Positions 15,691 to 24,331 of a DNA stretch of 64,000 bases are shown here, one piece after another (positions within the stretch are counted from its first letter, which is position 1; every line of letters starts with the position of its first letter). This DNA comes from Paenibacillus flagellatus (GTDB taxonomy: Bacteria > Bacillota > Bacilli > Paenibacillales > NBRC-103111). Under the pieces are notes generated by a model. That model made no database searches, was not told the origin of the DNA, and saw only the letters and a program-made list of their open reading frames with translations. The DNA is taken from the NCBI RefSeq assembly GCF_003217775.1, contig NZ_QJVJ01000003.1:186001-250000 (forward strand), in the 5' to 3' direction. A program made the translations under genes and the position numbers.

Positions 15691-18039
15691 ATGTCCGGTC
15701 GTCTTGTGATTCGCAACCGGTCGTTATTCGTCAAGCTGCTGCTGTCCATGACGGCGATCGTCATCGTGACCGTCATCCTCATTTCTTCGATCACGTATAC
15801 GATTTCCGCGGATACGAGCATACAGAACTCGATCGAATACAATCAGTCGGTTTTGGAGCAGCAGCGGGAGCTCGTGCATAAAGAGCTGCTGGCCGTCAAA
15901 AATATCGCCTCGAGCATGCTGATGACGCAGTCGTATTTGTACCACACCGTCAACGACAAGCTGAGCGTCGGCTCGGTCATCGACTTGTCCCGTTATTTGG
16001 AGGAGCAGCAGAAGCTCAGTCCGTACATCGATTCGATCTATCTCGTCTACGGCAAGCTGGATCTGGTGCTCACCTCCCGTTCCGACATCAAAATGTCGCC
16101 GTTGTCCTCGTTCTCCGACCGTTCCTGGCTGCCCGCGATGAACGAGCCGTCCGGCAGCCGGACGGTGTGGCTTACCGGGCGACCGAACGGTTTTGCCGCC
16201 GGTAAGACGGCCACGAGCCTGATGCAGAAAATGCCGCTCATCGGCCCGGTCGACGGCGCCATCCTCATCAATGTGAAGCTCGATTTGCTCTTGAACGACT
16301 TTCTCAGCCATTACCACAACAAAAAAGGAACGGCGCTCGTCCTCGGTCCGAACGGCGAGCCGCTTTACGCCGAGACGGATCGGGCGGCGGAGCTGCTGGC
16401 CCAGCTTGATGCGAAAGCGCTGTCGTCGGCCGGGAGCGGGTCGTACGTCGACGATCGCCACTGGATCGTGACGTATACGACCTCCGAGCTGACCGGCTGG
16501 AAGTTCGTCAACTTGACGAAGCAATCCGCGCTTCTTCAAGGGCTGAGCCGCATCAAAATGATTGTGGTCGCCGTAGCCGTTCTCTACGCCTCTGCCGCCG
16601 TCGCCCTGTCGGTTTATATTTCGCGCAGGCTGTACCGTCCGCTCAAAAGCGTCGTCGCTTACATTAGCGGCTCCAATGCGGAGGTCGGCCCCTCCCCCTC
16701 CGGCGGGGCGAGTCCGGAATCCGTTCCGCCGGCGGCCGATGAGGCAAGCTTCATTCGGCAGTCGTTCGAGCGGCTTACCCATAGCCGGGAGGCGATTTTG
16801 AGCGAGAAGAAACGGGTGGAAACGCTGCTTGGGGCGAAGCGCCCGGTGATCAAGGAAAAATATTTGTGCGATTTGATCAAAGGGGTAGCGGTTTCCTTGC
16901 ATGACGGCGGGCCGGATGCGGATGCGGCGGAGCTATTGGAGCTGAAGCTGGATTTCTCGCGGTTTGCGATCCTGACGCTCGAATGGGAGGAGCCGGCGCT
17001 CTTGAACGATACGACCGCGAAGCTTCATGTTCATCTGTTTCAATACGGGTTGATCGAAGAGCTCGGTCCCGAGATCGACGGCGAAATATTCGCCAGAGAC
17101 GACGAGCGAACCGTCATCATCCATAACGTGCCGGAAGGACGGGACGACCTCCCGCTCGAGACGGCCCGGAGCATGCAGCGGCATTTGGAGGGCCGTTACG
17201 GCATAACGGCGACGATCGGGATCAGCCGCATCCGCACGGGAGTCCAGGAGGTCCAGTCGGCCTATGAGGAGTCGGTCGAAGCGCTCAGCCTGAAAATGTA
17301 CGTGGGCAGCGGCGAAATCGTGCCCTATTCGATCGTCAGCAGCTGGAAGCAGGACGAGACGACCTACTATTACCCGTACGAGCTGGAAGCGAAGCTGCTG
17401 CAGGCGCTGCTGCAGCTGGACGAGGAGGAATGCGCGGCGAACGTCGGCCGGATTACGCAGGAAGTGACCGCGCGCAGGCTCGGGAAAGCCAACGTGCAGC
17501 AGCTGTTTTTCCAGTTAAGCGGCGAAATCGTGAAAACGCTGGTTCAGACCGGGGGCGACATGTCCGTCGTATTCGGCGATCGGCCGTTCGGGCTGTCTGG
17601 CATCCACACCCTTCGCGATATGGAGGCGCGTCTGCTGGAGATGTGCGCCCGGATCATCGCCCATAACCGGGAGAAGCGGCTGAAGCTGAACGACATGACG
17701 CTGCAGCTGGCCACCGAATTCATGGAGAAAAATTACAACAACAATATTACGATCGAGACGGTCGCGCAGCACGTACAGCGCAGCACCTCCTTTTTAAGCC
17801 GCATTTTCAAGGAGGCGACGGGGACGACGATCAACGATCACTTGATCCACCTGCGGATTCGGCGAGCCTGCGAGCTGCTGCGGGAGCCGAAGTATACGCT
17901 GGAGGACATTTGCCGGGAAATCGGTTACTCCAACGTCAGCTATTTCAACAAGCTGTTCAAATCGCGCACGGGACATACGCCGGGACAATACCGGCTGCTG
18001 CAAGCGGCGGAGCAGCTCCCCGGGGAGAGCCGGACGTAG
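15691..18039 (+). CDS. Membrane-anchored AraC-family sensor-regulator
   Basis: 782 aa starting at an ATG behind a strong AAAGGAGGGG. One membrane segment lies at about 13-37 and a second at about 288-312; between them is an extracytoplasmic sensor of Cache-like size (~250 residues). A cytoplasmic linker region (~330-660) follows, then an AraC double helix-turn-helix (~675-775: NNNITIETVAQHVQRSTSFLSRIFK and EDICREIGYSNVSYFNKLFK). It combines sensor and DNA-binding output in one chain without kinase or receiver domains. It is divergent from the system A operon, so an extracellular oligosaccharide or the loaded binding protein may be the signal (inference). Confidence 0.88.
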   Translation: MSGRLVIRNRSLFVKLLLSMTAIVIVTVILISSITYTISADTSIQNSIEYNQSVLEQQRELVHKELLAVKNIASSMLMTQSYLYHTVNDKLSVGSVIDLSRYLEEQQKLSPYIDSIYLVYGKLDLVLTSRSDIKMSPLSSFSDRSWLPAMNEPSGSRTVWLTGRPNGFAAGKTATSLMQKMPLIGPVDGAILINVKLDLLLNDFLSHYHNKKGTALVLGPNGEPLYAETDRAAELLAQLDAKALSSAGSGSYVDDRHWIVTYTTSELTGWKFVNLTKQSALLQGLSRIKMIVVAVAVLYASAAVALSVYISRRLYRPLKSVVAYISGSNAEVGPSPSGGASPESVPPAADEASFIRQSFERLTHSREAILSEKKRVETLLGAKRPVIKEKYLCDLIKGVAVSLHDGGPDADAAELLELKLDFSRFAILTLEWEEPALLNDTTAKLHVHLFQYGLIEELGPEIDGEIFARDDERTVIIHNVPEGRDDLPLETARSMQRHLEGRYGITATIGISRIRTGVQEVQSAYEESVEALSLKMYVGSGEIVPYSIVSSWKQDETTYYYPYELEAKLLQALLQLDEEECAANVGRITQEVTARRLGKANVQQLFFQLSGEIVKTLVQTGGDMSVVFGDRPFGLSGIHTLRDMEARLLEMCARIIAHNREKRLKLNDMTLQLATEFMEKNYNNNITIETVAQHVQRSTSFLSRIFKEATGTTINDHLIHLRIRRACELLREPKYTLEDICREIGYSNVSYFNKLFKSRTGHTPGQYRLLQAAEQLPGESRT

Positions 18040-18068
18040 GCCGTCATCGACGCGGCGCGAGGAACGCC

Positions 18069-18113
18069 AACAAACCGGCCCCCTTCTTCGTAAGAGAGGG
18101 GGCCGGTTTGTTT
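18069..18113. terminator. Strong bidirectional terminator
   Basis: Arms AACAAACCGGCCCCCT and AGGGGGCCGGTTTGTT form a long perfect stem flanked by T-rich sequence. It lies after the AraC sensor gene and overlaps the stop codon of the minus-strand gene at 18112. Confidence 0.9.
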
Positions 18114-18766
18114 ATTCGAAGCTTAGCAGCGTATTCAGGCGTTCCCACAGGAGGGGCCCCCGCTCTCCGTCCGACCACGGGATAAAATGCGGGCGCATGA
18201 CGCCGTGCCAGTCGTCCGGCACGACGGGGGCCGGCCACGTTCTTCGCGTCCCTCCCATGCCGCGTGCCGGCGCCGGCTTTTCCTCGTAGGAGAAAAGAAC
18301 CTCCTCATGGGCGCCGATGATATAGGTGGGATTGAAGCTGTTCGGCGTCTCTTCCTGCTTCGCGTAATGGTAAAAGACGTAGCTGGCGTACATCTCCGGC
18401 TTCAGACGCGCCACCGAGCCGATCCGCTCCCGAATGGAGCGCCCGTCGCGGCCGCCGGGCTTCCGGCGAAGCCGCTTCCCCGTCATGGTAAATATCGAGC
18501 ATGGGGACGGCCAGGCGGGCCCCGCCTCCCCCTCCCGGCCACGTCTCCAGCATCGGCCGGCAGCTATCGGGCCATTGCCAATCGAAGCTTTCGCCCGCCG
18601 TTTCGAAATAAAGAAACAAGCTGTCCCCTTTCTCGAACAGGCAGCCGATCAACGCCCCTTGCCTCCGAAGCTCTTGCTGCCAGCTCATGCGCGCCTCCTC
18701 CAAGGCCGAGACGAACAGTCCCTTGGTCCGCTCTTTCAGCTGCGCCCGGTACATCCGACGCTTCAT
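18112..18766 (-). pseudogene. Frameshifted small protein, sugar-mutarotase-like (last gene of the aldonolactone-type operon)
   Basis: Two overlapping frames together give one ~217-residue protein. The first part is MKRRMYRAQLKERTKGLFVS ... VPMLDIYHDGEA; the second is RSIRERIGSVARLKPEMYAS ... WERLNTLLSFE in a different frame, with the shift between about 18430 and 18486. The start ATG overlaps the TGA of the amidohydrolase gene (ATGA), which indicates translational coupling. The N-terminal half (basic start, L-K-E, LFEKGDSLFLYFE) recalls the ferredoxin-like fold of L-rhamnose/L-fucose mutarotases, but the match is weak. The second half keeps good coding character up to the stop, so the shift is either recent or a sequencing error. 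Confidence 0.6.
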
Positions 18767-19596
18767 GGCTCGATCCGGTACCACCGCCGGGCGTTGCCCG
18801 CGCGAATGCTCCCTTTCTCCTCTCGGGTAAGTCCGGCCGGGAGCAGCGACTCGAACAAGCCGACCACGTCCCCGTAGCCGCCCGCCTGCAGGGCGACGGG
18901 CCAGTCGCTGCCGAACAGAAGCCGGTCGGGCCCGAACGCGTGAAGCAGCCGGTCGACATACGGCCGCAGCGGCGCCGGATCGGGGCCGCCGGCCATCGTG
19001 ATCATGCCGGACAGCTTGACCGCGACGCCGGGCAGCCGGGACAGACGTTCCATGCCGGCGCTCCAGGGCTCCATTCGACGCTCCCGTACGGCGGGGCTTC
19101 CCAAATGGTTGACGACCGCCTTCAGCATCGGCATCCCCTCCAAGTACGACGCGACGCCGTCAAGGTCGTCCGGCCGAACGAGCAAGTCCAGCGTCAGTCC
19201 GGTCTGCGCCATCCGTTCGAGAGCCGCTTGCAGCTTGATCCGCTCGTCCGCCGGCCGGTCGAGGCGAAACGCGCCGCCGTTAATCCGGACACCGGCGAAT
19301 CGGGCGTGCGCCCGCAGCGTCTCGAGCTCCGCATCGAAGCGTTCCGCGAACGGATCGAGCCCGCCGCTTACGGCGGCGGCGACCGTGCCGTCCTGCGTCA
19401 GCTCGAGCAGAAACGACGCCTCGGCCGCCGTCGGGGCGGCTTGGACGACGACGAGCCCCTCGACGCCGTGCGTTCGAAGAGCCGGGAGCAGCTGCCCCGG
19501 CAAATAATCCCGGTACAATACGGCGTTGTCCGGCTTCAGCCAGCCGTAATCGCCGCGCGCCGGCATCCAGAAATGGACGTGGCTGTCTATGTACAA
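18763..19596 (-). CDS. Amidohydrolase family protein, L-fucono-1,5-lactonase-like
   Basis: 277 aa. The metal-binding start YIDSHVHFW (H6, H8), VVNHLGSP in the middle and FGSDWPV near residue 245 are the signature of the amidohydrolase-2/fuconolactonase group, which hydrolyses sugar lactones to aldonic acids. The start is a TTG behind AAGGAGG (9-base spacing) and overlaps the end of the upstream 651-aa gene by 10 bases. Together with the aldo/keto reductase at the head of the operon it suggests a non-phosphorylating route: sugar to lactone to aldonate. The sugar (fucose, galactose, rhamnose) is not determined. Confidence 0.82.
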   Translation of the reverse strand: MYIDSHVHFWMPARGDYGWLKPDNAVLYRDYLPGQLLPALRTHGVEGLVVVQAAPTAAEASFLLELTQDGTVAAAVSGGLDPFAERFDAELETLRAHARFAGVRINGGAFRLDRPADERIKLQAALERMAQTGLTLDLLVRPDDLDGVASYLEGMPMLKAVVNHLGSPAVRERRMEPWSAGMERLSRLPGVAVKLSGMITMAGGPDPAPLRPYVDRLLHAFGPDRLLFGSDWPVALQAGGYGDVVGLFESLLPAGLTREEKGSIRAGNARRWYRIEP

Positions 19597-21542
19597 GACG
19601 CTTCGCCTCCTTGTCCGCTCCGGCCGTTCAGCAGCGGGTCGTCGGCATATTCGTTACGCCAAGGCATATCGTAGCTTGGCGCGTTCACGTACCGCTCCAT
19701 CCCGAGCTTCAGACGGATGCCCGCACCGGGCTTCAACCGAACCGCCAGCCATTTGCCTTGGATGTGGACGGACGGTCCTTCCGCCCGATGATCCGATCCG
19801 ATCCGCTGCGCCGCGGTGAACCGATGCTCGCCGAACGTCCCCGCCTGAATGACGGTTTCCCGTTCGTCGAACAGGCTCGTATTGTACAGCTGAAGCGTGA
19901 CGCTGTCCGCGGCCAGCGCTTCCACAAGCGCGGATACGCCCGGGGGAAGGCCCGGCCGCCGCTCCTGCGCGTCGAAATAACGCACCCGCGCATGCTGCAG
20001 GCCGCCGTGCGAGATGTGCATCGGACCGCCCAGCGTCAGCTGCACGAGCGACTCGAAGTAGAGCGGGCACATCTCCTGCCATATATGGATGCTGGAGAAG
20101 TCCCCGTCGTGGAAGCCGCTCTTCCACTTGCGCGGATCGCCTTGTTCCGAGCGCATCCGTTCCAGCTGGCGGCCGACGAGCTCCATGTTGGCGGCTAAGA
20201 CGGTTTCCGGATAGCCGGGATTGCGTCCGCGAATGTACTGGTACCAAGGCTCCGTATTGCCGATATAATGTTTCGTCTCCCGCCCGGTTCGGCCGTCTCT
20301 CCCCGATACGACGGGCACGATGACCTCGTTCCAGTCGTGGTCCTTCGGAATGCGCTCGATCCGCTCCAAATCTTCGTCCGCCATCGACATCGTCCACAAG
20401 TAGATCGGGTACTTCGGCAGCGGCTTTCGCCAATCGGCCCAGCCGTTATCTTCATGCTTGTTCGGCACGAGCGTGCGTCCGTTCTCCTCCCGGCGCAGCG
20501 CCCAATTCGCGTCGAGCTGGGAACGGGCGAGCGCGAGCCGGCTCCTATCGCCCGTCAGCAGAACGGCGTTCATGCAGGCGTTCGTCAGCGGCTCGATGAT
20601 CGTCATGAAGCCGTGCGGCCATCTCCAGCCGTAATACCCGCCCCACCATTTGCCGTCGTTGTACTCGCCGATTTCGCCGGACAAGCCGATATTGTCCGGG
20701 ATAATCCCGCCGTTGCGGCGCGTCCGCTCCTCCCAGGCGGCGAGATAATCGGCCACCCAGTCGCGGAACGACTCGTCGCCCGTAAGCATATAGGCGTGGG
20801 CCAGCAAGCCGCTGGCGTTTAAATTCAACGGGACGTCCCCGCGGTTCATCCGTTCGTTCATGACGGCGATCAGCCGACGGTACACGTCGTCGTCCGACCA
20901 CGGGCATTTGCCGCTGGCGTAATCGACGCCGGGGATGTCCTCGTAGGGCGCCGGATAATGATCGAGGATGCCGCGATGCGTGCTCCAATCCTCCTCCGAT
21001 ACTTGAAAGCGAGGTCCCCTGCTCCCGTTCAGAGGAGAACGGATCAGCCTCAGCGTCTTGTCGTAGTTCGGCGCGTCCGGATCGTCTCCCGTATACATGC
21101 GGGCGAAACGGACCGCACGCTGCCGGTCCTTCAAGGTGGTCGGACCGGCAAGGCCGAGGAAGTAGAAGTACAAATACCCTTCGCCGTGATGCATCCAATC
21201 GTAGTACGCGTCGAATTCCCGATCGATTTGCCCGTACTCCGTCCATTGCCACGTGATCGCGTCCCATATCCGGCGCGATGCGTCGTGCAGCTCCCGGCTG
21301 CCGCCGAGCACATAGAGCAGCGCCAAGTTCATGAAGCCTTCGTACGGGTCGTCCGACCCGTCCATTCCCGGCCATTCCTTTTGCCAGATCAAGGTCCCGT
21401 CCGGATGCGTGTAGCGTTCCACGAATTCCGCCGCGGCCCGATTCAGCGTCGCGAACAGCCATTGCTCCCGCAGCGCCCAATCCGGCGGGACCATCCGTTC
21501 CGTCGCTTCGATACGCGGTATCCCGCTTTCCTGTTCCGTCAC
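19587..21542 (-). CDS. Uncharacterised 651-aa protein, probable (alpha/alpha)6-barrel carbohydrate enzyme
   Basis: No family can be named with confidence. The protein is soluble, without signal peptide, and rich in aromatic and acidic residues in short helical repeats (IWQKEWPGMDGSDDPYEGFM, YYDWMHHGEGYLYFYF, GLSGEIGEYNDGKWWGGYYG, NKHEDNGWADWRKPLP), which is how (alpha/alpha)6-toroid glycosidases and lyases look. The last ~130 residues resemble a beta-sandwich. It starts at a GTG behind GGAGGGAGGG (long spacing; the ATG at residue 17 is an alternative). It lies 16 bp after the aldo/keto reductase and overlaps the lactonase gene, so it may release the sugar that these two oxidise. Confidence 0.6.
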   Translation of the reverse strand: MTEQESGIPRIEATERMVPPDWALREQWLFATLNRAAAEFVERYTHPDGTLIWQKEWPGMDGSDDPYEGFMNLALLYVLGGSRELHDASRRIWDAITWQWTEYGQIDREFDAYYDWMHHGEGYLYFYFLGLAGPTTLKDRQRAVRFARMYTGDDPDAPNYDKTLRLIRSPLNGSRGPRFQVSEEDWSTHRGILDHYPAPYEDIPGVDYASGKCPWSDDDVYRRLIAVMNERMNRGDVPLNLNASGLLAHAYMLTGDESFRDWVADYLAAWEERTRRNGGIIPDNIGLSGEIGEYNDGKWWGGYYGWRWPHGFMTIIEPLTNACMNAVLLTGDRSRLALARSQLDANWALRREENGRTLVPNKHEDNGWADWRKPLPKYPIYLWTMSMADEDLERIERIPKDHDWNEVIVPVVSGRDGRTGRETKHYIGNTEPWYQYIRGRNPGYPETVLAANMELVGRQLERMRSEQGDPRKWKSGFHDGDFSSIHIWQEMCPLYFESLVQLTLGGPMHISHGGLQHARVRYFDAQERRPGLPPGVSALVEALAADSVTLQLYNTSLFDERETVIQAGTFGEHRFTAAQRIGSDHRAEGPSVHIQGKWLAVRLKPGAGIRLKLGMERYVNAPSYDMPWRNEYADDPLLNGRSGQGGEASCT

Positions 21543-21558
21543 GATGCGTCCCTCCCTC

Positions 21559-22464
21559 CTATTCTTGGAACAGCTTCTTGCCTTGGAACAGGGCGTACAC
21601 CCGTTCCAGCTCCTCGGGCTTCAGCCCTTTCCCGTCGCAGAACGCCATGTTCGTACGGAGTACGTCGCGCGTCGCCGCTCCGGTCAGCGTGACGTGAATG
21701 GCCGGCTGCGACAGGCTGAAGCGCATCGCCGGCTCGACGAGACCGTGCGGCTCCCGCTTGCGCAGAAACCGAAGCTGCTCGATACGATGAGCCGCTTCCT
21801 CCACGATCGCCCGCTCCAGAAACGGCGCCGGCGTGTCGGCGAGCAGTCCGAGTCCGAGCACGCTGCCGTTGATGACGCCGATTCCCGACTCGGTTGCGAG
21901 CGGCAGCAGCTCGTCCTTCGCCGTATGGTCGATCAGCATGTACCGCGCATAAAACTGGATGCTGTCGAAGCGGTTCAGCTTAATGAAGCGCATCAGCAGC
22001 GGGAGGACGCGGCTGGACACGCCGATAAACCGGATTTTCCCGTCCTCGCGCAGCTTCTCGAGCGCCGGAAGCGTCTCGCCCACGATCGTCTCGAACGGCG
22101 CTTGCTCGGCGTCGTGTATTTGCAGCAGATCGATCACGTCGGTTTCCAGCAGACGGAGACTTCGCTCGACGGAGCGAATGGTGTCCGCATACCCGAACGT
22201 GTCTCCGGGGCCAGTCGCCTTCGAGGTCAGCACGATTCCGTTGCGCTTTCCGCCGCGTAAAGCCCGGCCGATTCGCCGTTCCGATTCGCCGCCGCCGTAC
22301 CGGGGAGCCGTGTCGATGAAATTGATGCCGCCGTCGATGGCTTCATGGATCATCTTCTCGACCTCGCGTTCATCGGTCGGGCCGAACACGCCGGCCAGCG
22401 GCGCGCCGCCAAGCCCTAGCTTCGATACGCGAAGCCCCGTTCGGCCGAATGTCGTATACTCCAT
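21559..22464 (-). CDS. Aldo/keto reductase, L-galactose/L-fucose dehydrogenase-like
   Basis: 301 aa with the full catalytic tetrad visible: D51, Y56 (FIDTAPRYGGGESE), K82 (LTSKA) and H117 (LLQIHD). GLGGAPLAGVFG near the N-terminus and IRFIGVSS match the sugar 1-dehydrogenase branch (L-galactose and D-threo-aldose dehydrogenases), which oxidises aldoses to lactones with NAD(P)+. It is the first gene of a four-gene minus-strand operon and is divergent from an AraC regulator at 22569. The following lactonase-like gene supports the sugar dehydrogenase role. Confidence 0.85.
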   Translation of the reverse strand: MEYTTFGRTGLRVSKLGLGGAPLAGVFGPTDEREVEKMIHEAIDGGINFIDTAPRYGGGESERRIGRALRGGKRNGIVLTSKATGPGDTFGYADTIRSVERSLRLLETDVIDLLQIHDAEQAPFETIVGETLPALEKLREDGKIRFIGVSSRVLPLLMRFIKLNRFDSIQFYARYMLIDHTAKDELLPLATESGIGVINGSVLGLGLLADTPAPFLERAIVEEAAHRIEQLRFLRKREPHGLVEPAMRFSLSQPAIHVTLTGAATRDVLRTNMAFCDGKGLKPEELERVYALFQGKKLFQE

Positions 22465-22483
22465 ATCGCAATCCCTCCTACTG

Positions 22484-22539
22484 TTGATTGTAAAGAGGAT
22501 CCCTTATAATGAAATAGCCATAGTTCCACAACTTATGGC
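22484..22539. promoter_or_regulatory. Candidate promoter and operator between reductase and AraC genes
   Basis: On the plus strand TTGATT (22484-22489) and TATAAT (22505-22510) are separated by 15 bp, slightly short. A 23-bp imperfect palindrome (GCCATA 22517-22522, TATGGC 22534-22539, with inner AGTT/AACT pairing) follows. It is a reasonable site for the AraC regulator encoded just downstream. Confidence 0.4.
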
Positions 22540-22568
22540 ATATGTTCTCTACCTGACGAAAGGGCGGT

Positions 22569-23408
22569 GTGAGCCGGGTGGAATTTATTTATACGAATCC
22601 GACCGGATTGACCGATCTCGAGGTTCTCGAGGTCGGCACGCAAGCGTGCACCCCGGCCATGAAGTTCGGCCCGGGCGTACGCGATATGTACATCCTTCAT
22701 TACGTCCACGACGGTTACGGTACGTATGCGGCCGATGGCCGGGCCGAGCCGATCGGCCCGGGCGGGCTGTTTCTGGTCGTGCCGAATACGGTCCATTCGT
22801 ATTGGCCCGATCCGGACAAGCCTTGGCACTATTCGTGGTTCGGCTTCGTCGGCACGATGGCGGCCCGTCTCGCCAAGCAGGCCGGCTTCGTCGAGCCGGC
22901 TCCCGTCCGGACACCCGAGCCGGACGTCGCCCTCGAGCCGCTCTTCCGTCATTTGATGGCATACCGGGAGGAGCCGGCCAAGGAGCTGCTGCTCACCGGG
23001 CTGCTGTACCGGATTTTCGGCACGCTGGCCGTCCCCGACGATACGCCCCCGCTGCGCCCCGACGTCGGCCTGCACGTGCGGAAAGCCGTCTCCTTCATGA
23101 ACGCGCGTTACGCCGATCCGATCGGGCTTGCGGATATTGCGGCCCATGTCGGGCTTGACGCCAAGTATGTGTGCCGGCTGTTCCGGCAGCGCTTGTCCAT
23201 GTCCCCTTACCGGTACTTGACCGACGTGAGGATGAGGAAGGCGTGCCGCCTGCTCCGCAGCCATTTGCTCGGAATCGCCGAGATCGCCCGTTCCGTCGGG
23301 TACGCGGATCCGCTGCTGTTTTCCCGGATGTTCAAACGGACGATCGGCGTCTCGCCATCCGCCTATCGGGAAATGGCCAGACGGGAAAACGGCACGGATA
23401 GCGGGTAA
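22569..23408 (+). CDS. AraC family transcriptional regulator
   Basis: 279 aa. An N-terminal cupin-like sensor (~1-160; MYILHYVHDGYGTY, PGGLFLVVPNTVHSYWPD) precedes a C-terminal AraC double helix-turn-helix (~180-275; IGLADIAAHVGLDAKYVCRLFRQ and IAEIARSVGYADPLLFSRMFK). The start is a GTG behind AAAGGGCG. One-component AraC regulators of this type bind a sugar in the cupin pocket. It is divergent from the aldo/keto reductase-lactonase operon, which is its likely target. Confidence 0.9.
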   Translation: MSRVEFIYTNPTGLTDLEVLEVGTQACTPAMKFGPGVRDMYILHYVHDGYGTYAADGRAEPIGPGGLFLVVPNTVHSYWPDPDKPWHYSWFGFVGTMAARLAKQAGFVEPAPVRTPEPDVALEPLFRHLMAYREEPAKELLLTGLLYRIFGTLAVPDDTPPLRPDVGLHVRKAVSFMNARYADPIGLADIAAHVGLDAKYVCRLFRQRLSMSPYRYLTDVRMRKACRLLRSHLLGIAEIARSVGYADPLLFSRMFKRTIGVSPSAYREMARRENGTDSG

Positions 23409-23449
23409 GCGCGCGCCATCGAGACATGAAGCAAGCAATGACTGATCGG

Positions 23450-23482
23450 CCGAAAAGAAAAGGGACAACCCGATGTTGTCCC
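23450..23482 (-). terminator. Terminator of the YP-rich protein gene
   Basis: GGGACAA / TTGTCCC stem with a 7-base loop, followed on the minus strand by CTTTTCTTTTC. It lies 44 bp after the stop codon at 23526. Confidence 0.7.
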
Positions 23483-23525
23483 TCCGGATCGCCGAGAATG
23501 ACTCGGCCGTCTTCGATCCATGTAA

Positions 23526-23912
23526 TTAATACCCGTACCCGTAGCCCGGATAGTACGGATAAGGATACGGGTATGGATAGGGGTACGGGTAGTAGTAGTA
23601 CGGATACGGTCTGAAAAACGGGAAAGCGAACGTGAAAAACGGAAATCTGCGCCGATGATACCGTCGGTATCGCCCTCCTCCGCCAGGGAAATATTGTCTT
23701 CCTTCGAACTCGTTGTCACGGTGGGTTTCCGCGTCGAACTCCTCCGCAACCAGCATCGTAACGCCATCGTCGTCCATCGATTCGATGATGCCGTCGAATT
23801 GCGCGCCGTCTCTCGTATGCGCGATGACATGGAAGTTCATGTACCTTCTGCAGTGCGATGCCGCGTCGCCGCCTGCGTGATGTGCCTCTTGAACAGGGTA
23901 AACCGGATTCAT
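23526..23912 (-). CDS. Sm-like small protein with Tyr/Pro-rich tail, probable spore-surface protein
   Basis: 128 aa from the ATG at 23912 (AAAGGAGGG, 9-10 base spacing). Residues ~23-60 (YMNFHVIAHTRDGAQFDGII ... DDDGVTMLVAEE) have the beta-strand/Gly/Asp pattern of an Sm-like barrel. A basic linker (RRYHRRRFPFFTF) follows, then about 30 residues of YPYP repeats ending PGYGYGY. Tyr-rich and basic tails of this kind are common in spore-coat and crust proteins of Bacillales, where tyrosines can cross-link. No function is established. It stands next to the collagen-like protein, which carries a related Sm-like segment. Confidence 0.65.
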   Translation of the reverse strand: MNPVYPVQEAHHAGGDAASHCRRYMNFHVIAHTRDGAQFDGIIESMDDDGVTMLVAEEFDAETHRDNEFEGRQYFPGGGGRYRRYHRRRFPFFTFAFPFFRPYPYYYYPYPYPYPYPYPYYPGYGYGY

Positions 23913-23995
23913 TACCCTCATCCCTCCTTTACAACGACAAGATATTCGCCTATGCTCGGCTGTGTTAACGCCCATGGAGCAAAAAAAACGAAAAC

Positions 23996-24038
23996 GCGAA
24001 AAAAGCCAACCGGCTGCCGCATGATTGGCAATCGGTTG
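23996..24038 (-). terminator. Probable terminator of the 53-aa gene
   Basis: CAACCG (24007-24012) pairs with CGGTTG (24033-24038), with additional GCC/GGC pairing in the loop, and the minus strand continues into a TTTTTT run. It separates the 53-aa gene from the YP-rich protein gene. Confidence 0.5.
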
Positions 24039-24131
24039 ACCGGTTTCGCACATTCCTGCTTTTCTCCTATGAAATACCCTCGCTTTCCGGTTGGCTTTCG
24101 GCATCGAAGCGGATGCTTCGACGCCATGTCG

Positions 24132-24293
24132 TTACGGGTGCGGCGCCGGGGACTCCTCCTTCGCCAATTGATGTCGGAACAGCTCGACGATCCGGAGCGG
24201 AAGCCGGCATTTCAGGGCGAGCTCGATGCTAGTCATACTCGGGTTCTCCTTCAGCTCGCTGCGGATCATTTCGCGGATATCGTTTTTGTTCAT
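24132..24293 (-). CDS. 53-aa hypothetical protein with degenerate helix-turn-helix look
   Basis: The ATG at 24293 follows AAAGGAGGC with ideal spacing; an upstream in-frame ATG at 24335 has none. The sequence MNKNDIREMIRSELKEN ... MTSIELALKCRLPLRIVELF is all-helical in character, with a pattern like a small DNA-binding module, but no family is recognised. It lies 38 bp after the collagen/propeller gene, in the same direction, and could be co-transcribed with it. Confidence 0.6.
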   Translation of the reverse strand: MNKNDIREMIRSELKENPSMTSIELALKCRLPLRIVELFRHQLAKEESPAPHP

Positions 24294-24331
24294 CACTTGC
24301 CTCCTTTCGTCGATCGTGCGGATCGTTGCGG

